Shown: positions 44,837 through 54,793 of the stretch, piece after piece | Layout of the letters: each line of letters opens with the position of its first letter | How positions within the stretch are numbered: position 1 is the first letter of the stretch | Assembly (NCBI GenBank): GCA_964036045.1 | Contig: OZ038388.1 | Span: 30,525,759-30,589,758 of the forward strand | Direction of reading: 5' to 3' | DNA from: Eutreptiella sp. 'Long Island Sound 2002' | Taxonomy: Eukaryota > Euglenozoa > Euglenophyceae > Eutreptiales > Eutreptiaceae | Length of the DNA: 64,000 nucleotides | Notes under the pieces: generated by a model | Database searches by the model: none | The model's input: only the letters and a program-made list of their open reading frames with translations | Told to the model about the DNA's origin: nothing | Translations under genes and position numbers: made by a program

Positions 44837-47800
44837 TGACGCGTTCCCGTGGGGGGCCGGCCACGGGACGCTGCGGTGACACGCACAGGTGAGCAGGCAG
44901 GCAAAGCACTACGCTCACAAGGGCATCAATACGCTCATGTCATGTGACAAAGCGTTTCAGGATCCTTGCCACTCTGCAACAAGGGAACGAAAGTATATAC
45001 AGCAACACATCAGGATATGTACACATGGAGTTAAGACTGGACTGGGGTAAGGGCATCACAGGACAATAGACACTCAGTCCCAACTCATATCCCAATCCCA
45101 GGTCCGACCCTCCCAGTGGCTGGTGGGGGCGGGGGCTCAAACACAACCCATGCCCTGCTCAGTCCGGACCCTGAAACCCTGCCAATGGGAGAGGTGTCCC
45201 GCCTAGCCACAGGCGAGTTCCTGGTAACCAAGAGGCTCCAAGGTCAGCCGACAGTGGCTTCTCATGCTCCCTTAGCGGCGAGTTCCAACTCCCCTCTGGG
45301 CCAGAGATATGGCCCCGCCATTATCACCCAGGAGTTGGTAGCTGAAAATGGGCTGTTTCAGCCCTAACTGATATTAGCTCCAAAATTCCCAAAATTGACC
45401 CCTCGTCCGGACCCGCCAGAGGTGGGGACGAGGCAACTGACCCTATGCCCTTCGAGTACGAACTCCCTGGAGCCCTCACCCAACCTGGTTCCCTCTGAGG
45501 TCCCGGCATCAGGGCAACACGGATTCGTCAAGTGGGGTCATGATGCCAAAATCACCAAAATTTGCGTCATTCCCACGCGTGGCTCGCCCGGCCAGGGCAA
45601 GGCCAATGGCTCACAGGTGAGGAGGCAGGACCTAGGACTCATATCTGAGTGTACAACTTGAATTTAGGTCCGGGCCCTCTGTGGGCATCGAGGAATGGGG
45701 CCGCCAATTGACCACACGGAAGGGGGAAATTGGGGTCCCAAAGTGGGGTCATTTTGGCCGCTTGAAATGAGCCAAAATTCGGTGTGCTCCCAATAGTATA
45801 TCTCCACGTCGGCTTGGAGATCATATCCGCCATTCCATACACGATCCACCGGGAGTCCAACAGAGACTCCCATGCACTTGGCCCTCAAAGATCTCCATGC
45901 CACTCGGCGTGGTGACGATCCCAATTGGGTCCACAAATGCCAAAATGGCAGAATTGCCCACACTCACTTTGGGCTAGCACCTTAACGAAGGTGGCTCCGC
46001 TTCGCCCACGTGGTGTGTGGACCATGGGGACCATTACCCATAACACCCATGTCATATATGGTCCATTGGTCCATGCGTCCGGCGTGCACGAGGGTTAGCA
46101 CATAGTGCACGGCGGGCAGCAAAAGTGGAAAATTGCTCAAAATGGCCAAAAATGCGCACACTCATGGTTGGGGCAAATAAGGCACATGCCCGACTTGGAC
46201 CGGAGTGTGCCATAGGATTGGTATCAAGTCATATGTGTCCAACATATCTTTTGGGCGTCGCCCAACTCCTCCGGTTTTGGGAATGGCAGGGTCGCCAAGT
46301 GAGCCCATGATTACGGATAGTCCCAAATCGCCAACATGGCGGCCACGGTATGCCAAGCCAAAGAGGAGTCATTCGCCGGGTTCAAGATATGTTGGGCACC
46401 AAAGTATGTACCCTCATAACATACTTGAGTCATGATGTCAATTGAGCGCAACGTTGAGATACACGGTCGCCACTTGACATCATGACGGGCCAAAAACGGC
46501 AAAATTGGCACAAAGACACACAAAAGTGCATTGAAAGGTGCACAATTATATTATAATATCTTCGGCTTGGATCGTGCAATCAACTAATCCTTCTAAACAC
46601 AATGACTTGACACCAATGACCTTTGATCCCACATATGTGCTCCGCTTGGGGCGCCTTGAAAGGTTACGAGCGCTACTTCCCAAGTGGGCACATGAAAATA
46701 TGGAAAATTGCAAAACACACACCTTGCTCCCAACGCATCGCTTCGGGATCGCCACACAAGCTTCCCTTCACGAAGGTTAGGCTTGCAATTGATTGTAGGG
46801 AATATGGAGAAGGGGCTTGCACAATATGAGGTCCATTGGCGAGTGCATTGCTCTTAGCCAAACCCGCCAAATGGGCACGCAATACAACACATGGCACATA
46901 CCACTTATAGCCCAAAAAGGTAGCTCCCCCCACGATATGTCATGCCCCCCCAAGTGCATAACCTTGTGTCAATCGCTCATGGGAACTCAAGGAGAGTTCC
47001 CATGCAACACCAACACTCGCGCGCTACACTCGAAAGTTATCTTAACGCACGCAATATCATGGCCAAAGAGTTGTAACGCAAACTCTACCCTATTGACCAT
47101 GATCCATTACGCTAGCGCGCACGTGTGGAGACGCAAGGCATATAAAGCTTCCTAAATTACGTCGGGATCATTGTGAATACATCCCACGTTTCCTTATCGT
47201 AATTCCTCGCAAGCAACACGAGATATGACCTTCACAAGTGGCCTCACGAATCAACTTTGTTTCGCCCATATCTTTAAGACAAATGGAGGGGAGGATAAAA
47301 GGGAAGTTGATTCGTGCATAGGGAAGCACGTAGGTCCACTCGAAAGAGGTCAAATCAAGTGCGGGGATGTCGAAGTCGAAAATCCGATTTCGACATCCTG
47401 AAAAATTCGGATTAAGGTTGCGAGTGTGGAATGTGAAAATTGCGGATGCATCAACGCAATTCCTGAAGACTTTAGAGGCTTCGTCACGGATAGCGTTAAA
47501 ATTTCCATTATAAACAGTTAAACTGGCGGTTACGGTAAAGTCGCGATCCAACCGCCAGCAGTCAAAACAGTGAATATCAGAACGGAAGCGTAAAAATTGA
47601 CGGAAACAATATGAAAATAAAACCCTGTTCATTCCTGATGTTCTGATACACAAATCTCCGCTGGCGGTGCATCGGTTGCCGATGCGGGGCTTTACGGCAC
47701 GGATCACGCTCCCGCCGGGCTCGCACCGGGCGTCAACGGGCGCCTTCCGTACATGGGGTTAGTGGACCGGAGACCGGTCTTCCCTTCCGTACATAGGGTC

Positions 47801-47860
47801 AGTGGACCGGAGACCGGTTGTATGCCCTAACCTAGCCATGGGGTTCTGGGTACCGCTTCA
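44837..47860 (-). repeat. Gyp-B2 5' LTR (3024 bp)
   Basis: TGACGCG...CGCTTCA on the plus strand. Full-length match to 30792-33816. It abuts the CTGC duplication at 47861. Confidence 0.93.
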
Positions 47861-48638
47861 CTGCCTCCTAACCTGTGAGCCATTGGCCTTGCCCTGGCCG
47901 GGCGAGCCACGCGTGGGAATGACGCCAATTTTGGTGATTTTGGCATCATGACCCCACTTGACGAATCCGTGTTGCCCTGATGCCGGGACCTCAGAGGGAA
48001 CCAGGTTGGGTGAGGGCTCCAGGGAGTTCGTACTCTAAGGGCATAGGGTCAGTTGCCTCGTCCCTACCTCTGGCGGGTCCGGACGAGAGGTCAATTTTGG
48101 AGATTTTTGAGCTAATTTCAGTTTGGGCTGAAACAGCCCATTTTCAGCTACCAACTCCTAGGGGATAATGGCGGAGCCATATCTCTGGCTCAGAGTGGAG
48201 TTCGAATCTGCCGCTAAGGGAGCATAGGGAGCTACTGTCCGTTGGCCTTGGAGATCCTTGGTTCCTGGGAACTCGCCTGTGGCTGGGCGGGACACCCCCC
48301 CTATTGGCAGGGTTTCAGGGTCCGGACTGAGCAGGGCATGGGTTGTATTTGAGCCCCCGCCCCCACCAGCCACTGAGAGGGTCGGACCTGGGATTGGGAG
48401 TGTCTATTGTCCTGTGATGCCCTTACCCCAGTCCAGTCTTAACCCCATGTGTACATATCCTGATGTGTTGCTGTACATACTTTCGTTCCCTTGTTGCAGA
48501 GTGGCAAGGATCCTGAAACGCTTTGTCACATGACATGAGCGCATTGATGCCCCTGTGAGCGTAGTGCTTTGCCTGCCTGCTCACTTGCGCGTGTCCACCG
48601 CAGCGTCCCGTGGCCAGGCCCCCCACGGGAACGCGTCA
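47861..48638 (+). repeat. Gyp-B1 3' LTR, last 778 bp
   Basis: Begins with the second CTGC copy and continues CTCCTAACCTG, colinear with 18860-19654 of the 5' LTR apart from a short deletion near 48400. It ends ACGCGTCA at 48638, followed by TTAG. Confidence 0.92.
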
Positions 48639-48642
48639 TTAG

Positions 48643-51316
48643 TTCCTGCTTGCCTCTGTCCTCTTCCACCACCCACCTGGCCTTCTCCTCTTCCCCGACC
48701 CTTGGAGGTATATGCACCAAGTGGAGGTGCTTCTTGCTCTCTGGCACCCTCCACTCTGGTTCCTGCTCCTTATCCACTGCTTGCACCGCCCCATCCGCCT
48801 CATGATTCCCCACTCCCGCCCTGTGTGACTCCTGTTTCACCAGGTGTATGACCAGGGGCACTTTCTTCATCTCCAGCCCGTGCCATATCGCGTACACCTG
48901 TGACAACAGTCCCGTGCCCAGGGCCTCATGCAGTGGCCTGCTGGCCAGTCTCCTGAGGGACGCCATGTCCGCCTCCGCGTCCACCACCATCCACACTTCC
49001 CGTACGTCCTCCCCTATCTCCCCAACCAGGTCCGCCACCGCCTGCTCCTCTCCATGGGACGCTGCTCCGTACACCATCTTTTCCACCACACTCTCCGTCA
49101 CCTGTCCCACCCCCTTGACCCTTACCGCCGCTGCCCCTGCCATGGGCGGCTGTCCTTCCACCCCGGACCCGTCCAGAAATAGCACCACCCCCTCCTTCGT
49201 GGCCTCCGGTATGCGCACCACCTCCCTTGGGTAGTGGCAGTACACTTTGTGCTTCCCAATGCCATACTCTCGTACCCCATCCCCGATGCTTAGCTCTCTT
49301 ACCCCTCTGTACACCGCCCAATTATTGTCCGTACTGGCCTTCCATCCCTTCGCCACCACCACTCCCGGCACCATGCCCTGTCCCCTTTCGCCCTGCCCTG
49401 CTCTAGGTATGCCTGTACCAGAACCAGGTACCTTACCCTGTCTGCTGGCAACCTGTGGACCGTGAGCCTGATCCTCCTCGCACTCTCTCCACACTTGTGG
49501 CCCACGGGCACTATGGGCGCCTCCTCGTCGGGCCTCCTCGTGTCTGTCATCCGGAAACTCACCGCCACCCCATCATCCTCTTCTTGTAGTCCCTGCACTG
49601 TGTCCCATCCAAACTGGACCCCTGTTCTTTTCCCCTCCTTTTCCTCTCCCCACCAGACCTCCACGTCCCCCTGGGCCTCCTCATCCTCGTGCACCTCCTT
49701 GGGCAGCCGCAGCACCGGCCCCCACCACTGCCCCCTGGTGTCCGTAGTGCGCATGGTCGCGTTCGGGAACGCCCACGCCGTCATTCGTAGGACTGGCCAC
49801 GGGATTTGCCCCGCCTCCTTGGTGCACCTCCAGCACTGGTCCCCCTGCCCTGCCCCTTCCAGAATGTTGTCTTTCCGGAACATATCTGCATGGACATCAT
49901 ACGACTGCCCGGCCGCACTCTGTACCTTCCCCCTCGGGTCTTTGTGTCCCAGCGGCGCACACAACAGTATGCCCGGTCTGGCCTTGTCCCTCTCCCCCCT
50001 GTCCAGCACCACTCTCTTTTGCTGCGCCCCCTCTCCTCTCCCGCATCTTGGCTTCCTCTGCTGGATCCCCCACAGCGCTACCCACTCGTTCCACATCGCG
50101 CGCATCCTCCTGCTCCACCTTGCGCGGTCCTCTTGTCCTCGTGCTCTCCTCATCATTCACCTGTATACACCCCATTCCACCACCCTGGTGTCCCGATAGA
50201 ACTCCGCATGGTGCAGCCCCGCCTTCTTGTATTCCTTCATATCCTTCCTGCGCACGTGCAGCACCTCCATGCTCACTCCTTTCTTCCTGATCCACCGTAC
50301 TGTCCCATGTGCCGCCCCCCCGAAGTCCGTGTCCAGGACCAGGATTGGTCCCCGCCTACCGCACGTCCTGTTGGTTGCCAGCATGTGTTCTTCCCCCGGC
50401 AACACTGCCTGTAGGGCGCGCCACATGCGCTCCTTCTTCCCCGCCGCCAACCGTCTGCGCCGGTGCCACACATAGCGCGGGCACATATTCTCCTCCTTCT
50501 GAACCTCTGCGACCGCGTGATAGCACACCCGTCTCACCACCTCTTCCTGATTGTGGCACATCCTGTTCAGCATCCTCGCCTTGTGTGCCCTGTACGCCTC
50601 CCCCGCCGTGGGCATCCCTTCTCCATAGTAGGCCGTCGGCGACCGCAACACGCACCACGGCACCTCTGTGGGTATCCCCTCATACCCTCTGATGAGTCTC
50701 CGCACTTCTCCCTCCACCTCCTCCAGCTGCTCCCTCCAGTACGGGAGGTGCATCCCCTGGTACCCTACCGCCGCATTGAGCACCGCCCGCAGGTAGTACA
50801 GGGTCCTCTGCACTGACGGGGGGTGATGCCGCAGGAGCACCAGCGTCGCCCTGAACCCCCGGACTAATTTGTCAGGTAGCCTGACCCCCCTCGCCTCCAT
50901 GGCCTGCACATGTCCCAGCACCACCGCTTCCTCTGCCCTCTCCAGCCATGTCACTCCGTCTCCTACATCCAGCGCCATGCCTTCCTCTCCACCCCTCCTC
51001 AGAACCGCCGACTTCTCCGCGCTCCAGACAAGGTGGTTATCCCTCCCGTACCTCTGCATCAGGTCCTGCACCACCTGTTGGGCCTTTTCATCCTGCGTCA
51101 TGGGTACCGCATCATCCACATACGCCTGCGCCGGCGACGTGTGTGGCGCCCGCGCCAGTTGTGGATATTCCAGCGCTATCCAACTCATCAGGGGGAGCAT
51201 GGCCAGCAAGTACAGGAACGGGCCCTCCACCCCGCCTTGTGGCACCCCGCTGCCTGGGGTTACCCACTCGGTACACCCCTTCCCCGTGGCGACCGTGTAC
51301 CTCCTTGAGGTTTGAG
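48643..51316 (-). pseudogene. NLR-M non-LTR reverse transcriptase and RNase H, 5' truncated
   Basis: The frame enters at RYTVATGKGCTEW just inside RT, so motif A and everything before it are missing. Motif B is SGVPQGGVEGPFLYLLAM, motif C AYVDDAVPM. A long linker with CWRCTKEAG follows. RNase H has all four acidic contexts: FLDGSG, ASHGEEQA, MVVDAEADM and HRAGVGNHEADG. One in-frame TGA lies near 50157 and a frameshift near 49400. The ORF continues beyond Gyp-B1 at 16627-16088. Such proteins copy element RNA onto a nicked target; the RNase H removes the RNA strand. The left edge at 51317 abuts a three-copy TTTGAGG repeat. Confidence 0.85.
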
Positions 51317-51329
51317 GTTTGAGGTTTGA
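51303..51329 (-). repeat. Three-copy TTTGAGG repeat at an element junction
   Basis: The plus strand reads TTGAGGTTTGAGGTTTGAGG followed by TTTGA; on the minus strand it is (CCTCAAA)n. It lies exactly where RT coding sequence gives way to the A-poor block, as a 3' tail of a minus-strand retroposon inserted into the RT gene would. Confidence 0.6.
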
Positions 51330-54300
51330 TTTTGCGGGTACTAGACGCCTTTCGGCCCCGGGGGGCCACCTGGTCGGGCCAGGTGATATCCTCCCCACTG
51401 GGTCCTAGTGGGGGGCCCTCCAAGACGCACCTCCTGCCTGGTGGCGGAGTCCCCCGGGTTCACAGAGCTCGGAGCCCCGTCCTTCCCCGGCGTCCCCGTT
51501 TCGCCACTCCCCGGTCAGTGCATCAATTCGCAGCCGTGGCTGCGGGCGCTTACCCACTGCGTCGCCCCCCTAATGCGTGGTCGCCCGGGGCGCCGGCGCC
51601 GCCGGGCCCGTGCTACTGGCTTGTCGCCAGTGGGACCCCCTTGGGCTGGCGCGGAGGCTGCCTAGCCTAGGGGTTGGGGCGTGGCGCTGTGCGCCACTAC
51701 TGCCTTGGCGGGTGCAGTGTCCCGTCTGTGTGTGCGCGGCGCTCGCGGCCGGTTCGGGGGGTTTCGGGCCGGTACCTGGTGTTGTGTCTCCCCTTCTTCC
51801 CCCTTCCCGCCCCGCGTGTTCCGCGCTGCGTGTGGCGGGCCGTCCCATCCGGGTGTCCCTTACCCTCGCTCGCTGGTACGCCATTCCATGCGGTCTGTGC
51901 GTTCCGCGCGCTCGGTCCGGTTGCCCTTCCGGTAGTCCCCGCGTGTCCTTTTCGTGTGTGTGCGCTCGCGCTCTCGCGGTGTCCGCTCCCCCCCCCGCTG
52001 GGTGGTGTGGCGCGCGCATCTCGCGTGGTCCCGGCACTGGGCGCTGGTAGGGCCGTTCCACGTGGTCCGTGCCCCTCCGCGTGTTCTGCCCCGGTCCTGT
52101 GCTCCGTCTGGCGTGCTTGGGGGGGGGTGGTCCGGTCCCGGTTCCCCCCTACTTGACTTGGGGTTGTGGGGGCGGCGGCAGGGCGTCCCCGGGGGGGTGC
52201 CTTCGTCCGTTGCGTGGGGAGTTTGGGGTCTTGCGCTCCTCCTCCCCCGACCGCCCGTCCACTTGGTGGGCTGTCGGGGTCCGCGTTGTGGGCGTGGGCG
52301 TGCGGTTGTGGGGGCCCTGCTCTGTTCCTGTGGGGGCTGCTCGCCGCGGGGCGGGTCCACGGCGTTCTTATGCTGGGGGGCAGGCGGGGGGGGGGGGGCG
52401 TGCGCCGTTTCCTCAGGCTGTGCGGCCGGGGCGGGGCCTGTAGGGCGGGGGGTCGCTCTGCCTCTTTCCGTCCCTCTGCCTTCCCTGGGCAGGCAACAAA
52501 GCGGGCGTCACTGGCGTTGTGCTGTCCATGGGGGGCGTGGCCCCCCATACCACTCCGGTTCGTGCTCACCCGGCTTCTCTGGGTACGATCTGTGCGGCGT
52601 CCCGGTGCGCAGGGGTGGGCCCGCTTGTTCTTCGCGGCCCCCATGTGAGCCGGCGGCTGGAGCGGGGGGGCGGGTCACACTCTGGCTCCCCTCTCGAGCG
52701 GGGGGGGCCCATCCCCCCTGCCTCGGGGGGTGGGGGCCGGGGCCCCCGCCGCTGGCGGGCTGGTCGGGGGGCGGGGGGGGGGGGTGTCGCGCCGCGGCCT
52801 CCCTGCTCTCGTTCCGGGCGGCGGCCTGCGGTACTCCTTTCTGGCTCTCTCCGTGTCGCCGGCGCGCTCCCTTCCGGCGCGCGCGTGCGGTCGGGGCTGA
52901 AGTGCCGCCCCGGGGTGGGGGGGGGTGAGGGGCGGCCCGTGGACCGCTCCCCTGGGGGCCCCAGCTGACCTGAAAACCCCCCCTCTGTCACCTCGGAGTG
53001 GGCTGTGGTTACGGGAGGGTCATGTGGGGCGCGGCCTCCTTCGTGTTCAATTGTGCGCGTTGCTCCGACACGCCGGTGTGGGTTCGCGGGAGCAGGTCCA
53101 GCCGCCGTTGCCCTTACCGCGTCGCCGTCCCTCCTGAGGGTGGGGGCGCCCCCCCCGCCCTCGGGGGGCGGAGGGCCGCGCCTGTGGCTCCCCAGCTGAG
53201 GTGGGTGCGGGGGGGGGGGGCTGGGGGGGCCGCCCCCCCGCCCGCTCTCGGGCCTGTGTGGGAGGGGGGGGGGGGGGCGTGGGGGGGGGCCTTTGGTCCC
53301 CTGGCGATGCCTCCTGTCGGCCAAGGGGGGGGGGGGCGGCTTGGTAGTCCTGGCCCCGGGGGCCAGCCATCGGCCAGGGGGTCGCGCCCTTCCCCCGCCC
53401 CCCTCTACCGAGAGCCAGAATCTCGCGCAGGCCCTCTCTGGGGCCCCTCATCCGCCGGCCGTTGTCGCGCGGCGCTGGCCGGCCGGGGGTGGCCGTGAGG
53501 GTTAGCGGTCAGTGGTTAGCGGGCTGCGGGGCAGCAGGTTTCCCCCCGCGCTTGTTGTCTCCGCACTCCCTCCCGCGGGAGGTGGCGCGCCGCTTTCCCT
53601 GGGCAGGCAACAAAGCGGGCGTCACTGGCGTTGTGCTGCCATGGGGGGCGTGGCCCCCCATACCACTCCGGTTTGCGCCCACCCGGCTTCTCTGGGTACC
53701 ATCTGCGCGGCGTCCCGGTGCGCAGGCGTGGGCCCACTTGTTCTTCGCGGCCCCCATTTGAGCCGGCGGCTGGGGCGGGGGGGCGGGTCACACTCCGGCT
53801 CCCCTCTCGGGCGGGGGGGGTCCAGCCCCCCTGCCTCCGGGGGTGGGGGCCGGGGCCCCCGCGGCTGGCGGGCTGGTGGGGGGGCGGGGGGGGGGGGGGT
53901 GTCGCGCCGCGGCCTCCCTGCTCTCGTTCCGGGCGGCGGCCTGCGGTACTCCTTTCTGGCTCTCTCCGTGTCGCTGGCGCGCTCCCTTCCGGCGCGCGCG
54001 TGCGGTCGGGGCTGAAGTGCCGCCCCGGGGTGGGGGGGGGTGAGGGGCGGCCCGTGGGCCGCTCCCCTGGGGGCCCCAGCTGACCTGAAACCCCCCCTCT
54101 GTCACCTCGGAGTGGGCTGTGGTTACGGGAGGGTCATGTGGGGCGCGGCCTCCTTCCTGTTCCGTTGTGCGCGTTGCTCCGGCACGCCGGTGTGGGTTCG
54201 CGGGATCAGGTCCAGCCGCCGTTGCCCTTACCGCGTCGCCGTTCCTCCTGAGGGGGGGGGCGCCCCCCGGGCCCTGGGGGGGCGGAGGGCCGCGCCTGTG

Positions 54301-54793
54301 GCTCCCCAGCTGAGGTGGGTGCGGGGGGGGGTGGGTGGGGAAGCCGCCCCCCCGCCCGCCCTCGGGTCTGTGTGGGAGGGGGGGGGGGGTGGGGGGGGCC
54401 CTTTGGTCCCCTGGCGATGCCTCTCGTCGGCCGGGGGGGAGGGGCGGGGGCGGCATGGCAGTCCTGGCCCCGGGGGCCAGCCATCGGCCAGGGGGTCGCG
54501 CCCTTCTCCCGCCCCCCTCTATCGAGAGCCGGATTCTCGCGCAGGCCCTCGCCGGGGCCCCTCATCCCCCGGCCGTTGTCGCGCGGCGCTGGCCGGCCGG
54601 GGGTGGCCGTGAGGGTTAGCGGTCAGTGGTTAGCGGGCTGCGGGGCAGCAGGTTCCCCCCCGCGCTCGTTGTCTCCGCACTCCCTCCCGCGGGAGGTGGC
54701 GCGCCCTCTTACGTCGTGCCATACCGTGGGGGGGGCGTGGGTCGGGGGGCCCAGCCCCCCCCCCCAACTCTCCCGTACCCGCCGTCTGGGCCT
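51330..54793 (-). other. Strongly T-poor (minus strand) block, no protein recognised
   Basis: On the plus strand A is nearly absent over long stretches (none in 52081-52140, one in 52261-52320), with many G and C runs. Large ORFs appear on both strands only because A/T-containing stops are rare. The last 350 bases toward 51330 have ordinary composition, as in the insertion at 417-3164. Read on the minus strand, the block begins with AG|GTGAAG, a good 5' splice-site consensus, directly after the ORF ending at 54794, so an intron is an alternative to a retroposon. Confidence 0.5.
52481..54708. repeat. Tandem duplication, two copies of 1114 bp
   Basis: Copy one 52481-53594, copy two 53595-54708. 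The markers TTCCCTGGGCAGGCAACAAA (52481, 53595) and GTTAGCGGTCAGTGG (53501, 54615) are both spaced 1114 bases. Copies differ mainly in G-run lengths and scattered substitutions. Confidence 0.9.

Larger units (their letters stand above)
30792..47860 (-). mobile_element. Gyp-B2: complete Gyp-B family element nested in Gyp-B1 3' LTR
   Basis: 17.07 kb in reverse orientation: 5' LTR 44837-47860, leader, gag, pol, 3' untranslated region, polypurine tract, 3' LTR 30792-33816. It is the reference copy for the family here because it retains RT and RNase H. Pol has two nonsense codons and a frameshift, and a deletion at the gag/pol junction puts pol out of frame with gag. Its LTRs resemble each other more than those of Gyp-B1, as expected of one insertion event. 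Confidence 0.93.
16628..48638 (+). mobile_element. Gyp-B1: Ty3/gypsy chromodomain element with about 3-kb LTRs, RT deleted, host of Gyp-B2
   Basis: Left LTR 16628-19654, internal region 19655-28553, right LTR 28554-30791 plus 47861-48638, the last split by Gyp-B2. Without the nested copy the element is about 14.9 kb. It encodes a very large gag and a pol reduced to protease, the end of RNase H, integrase and chromodomain. Relative to Gyp-B2 the region from the end of protease to late RNase H (about 2.35 kb) is gone, so it could not have made its own RT. Ends are TG...CA with a TTAG duplication. Confidence 0.92.

Noticed and set aside
51303-51329. Interstitial telomere repeat
   Set aside because: The unit TTTGAGG differs from known TTTAGGG or TTAGGG telomere repeats, has only three copies, and sits at an element junction, so a retroposon tail is more likely.
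51954-54456. Large ORFs on both strands in the A-poor block
   Set aside because: Stops are rare because A is nearly absent. The two tandem copies do not preserve any one frame (G-run length changes shift it).
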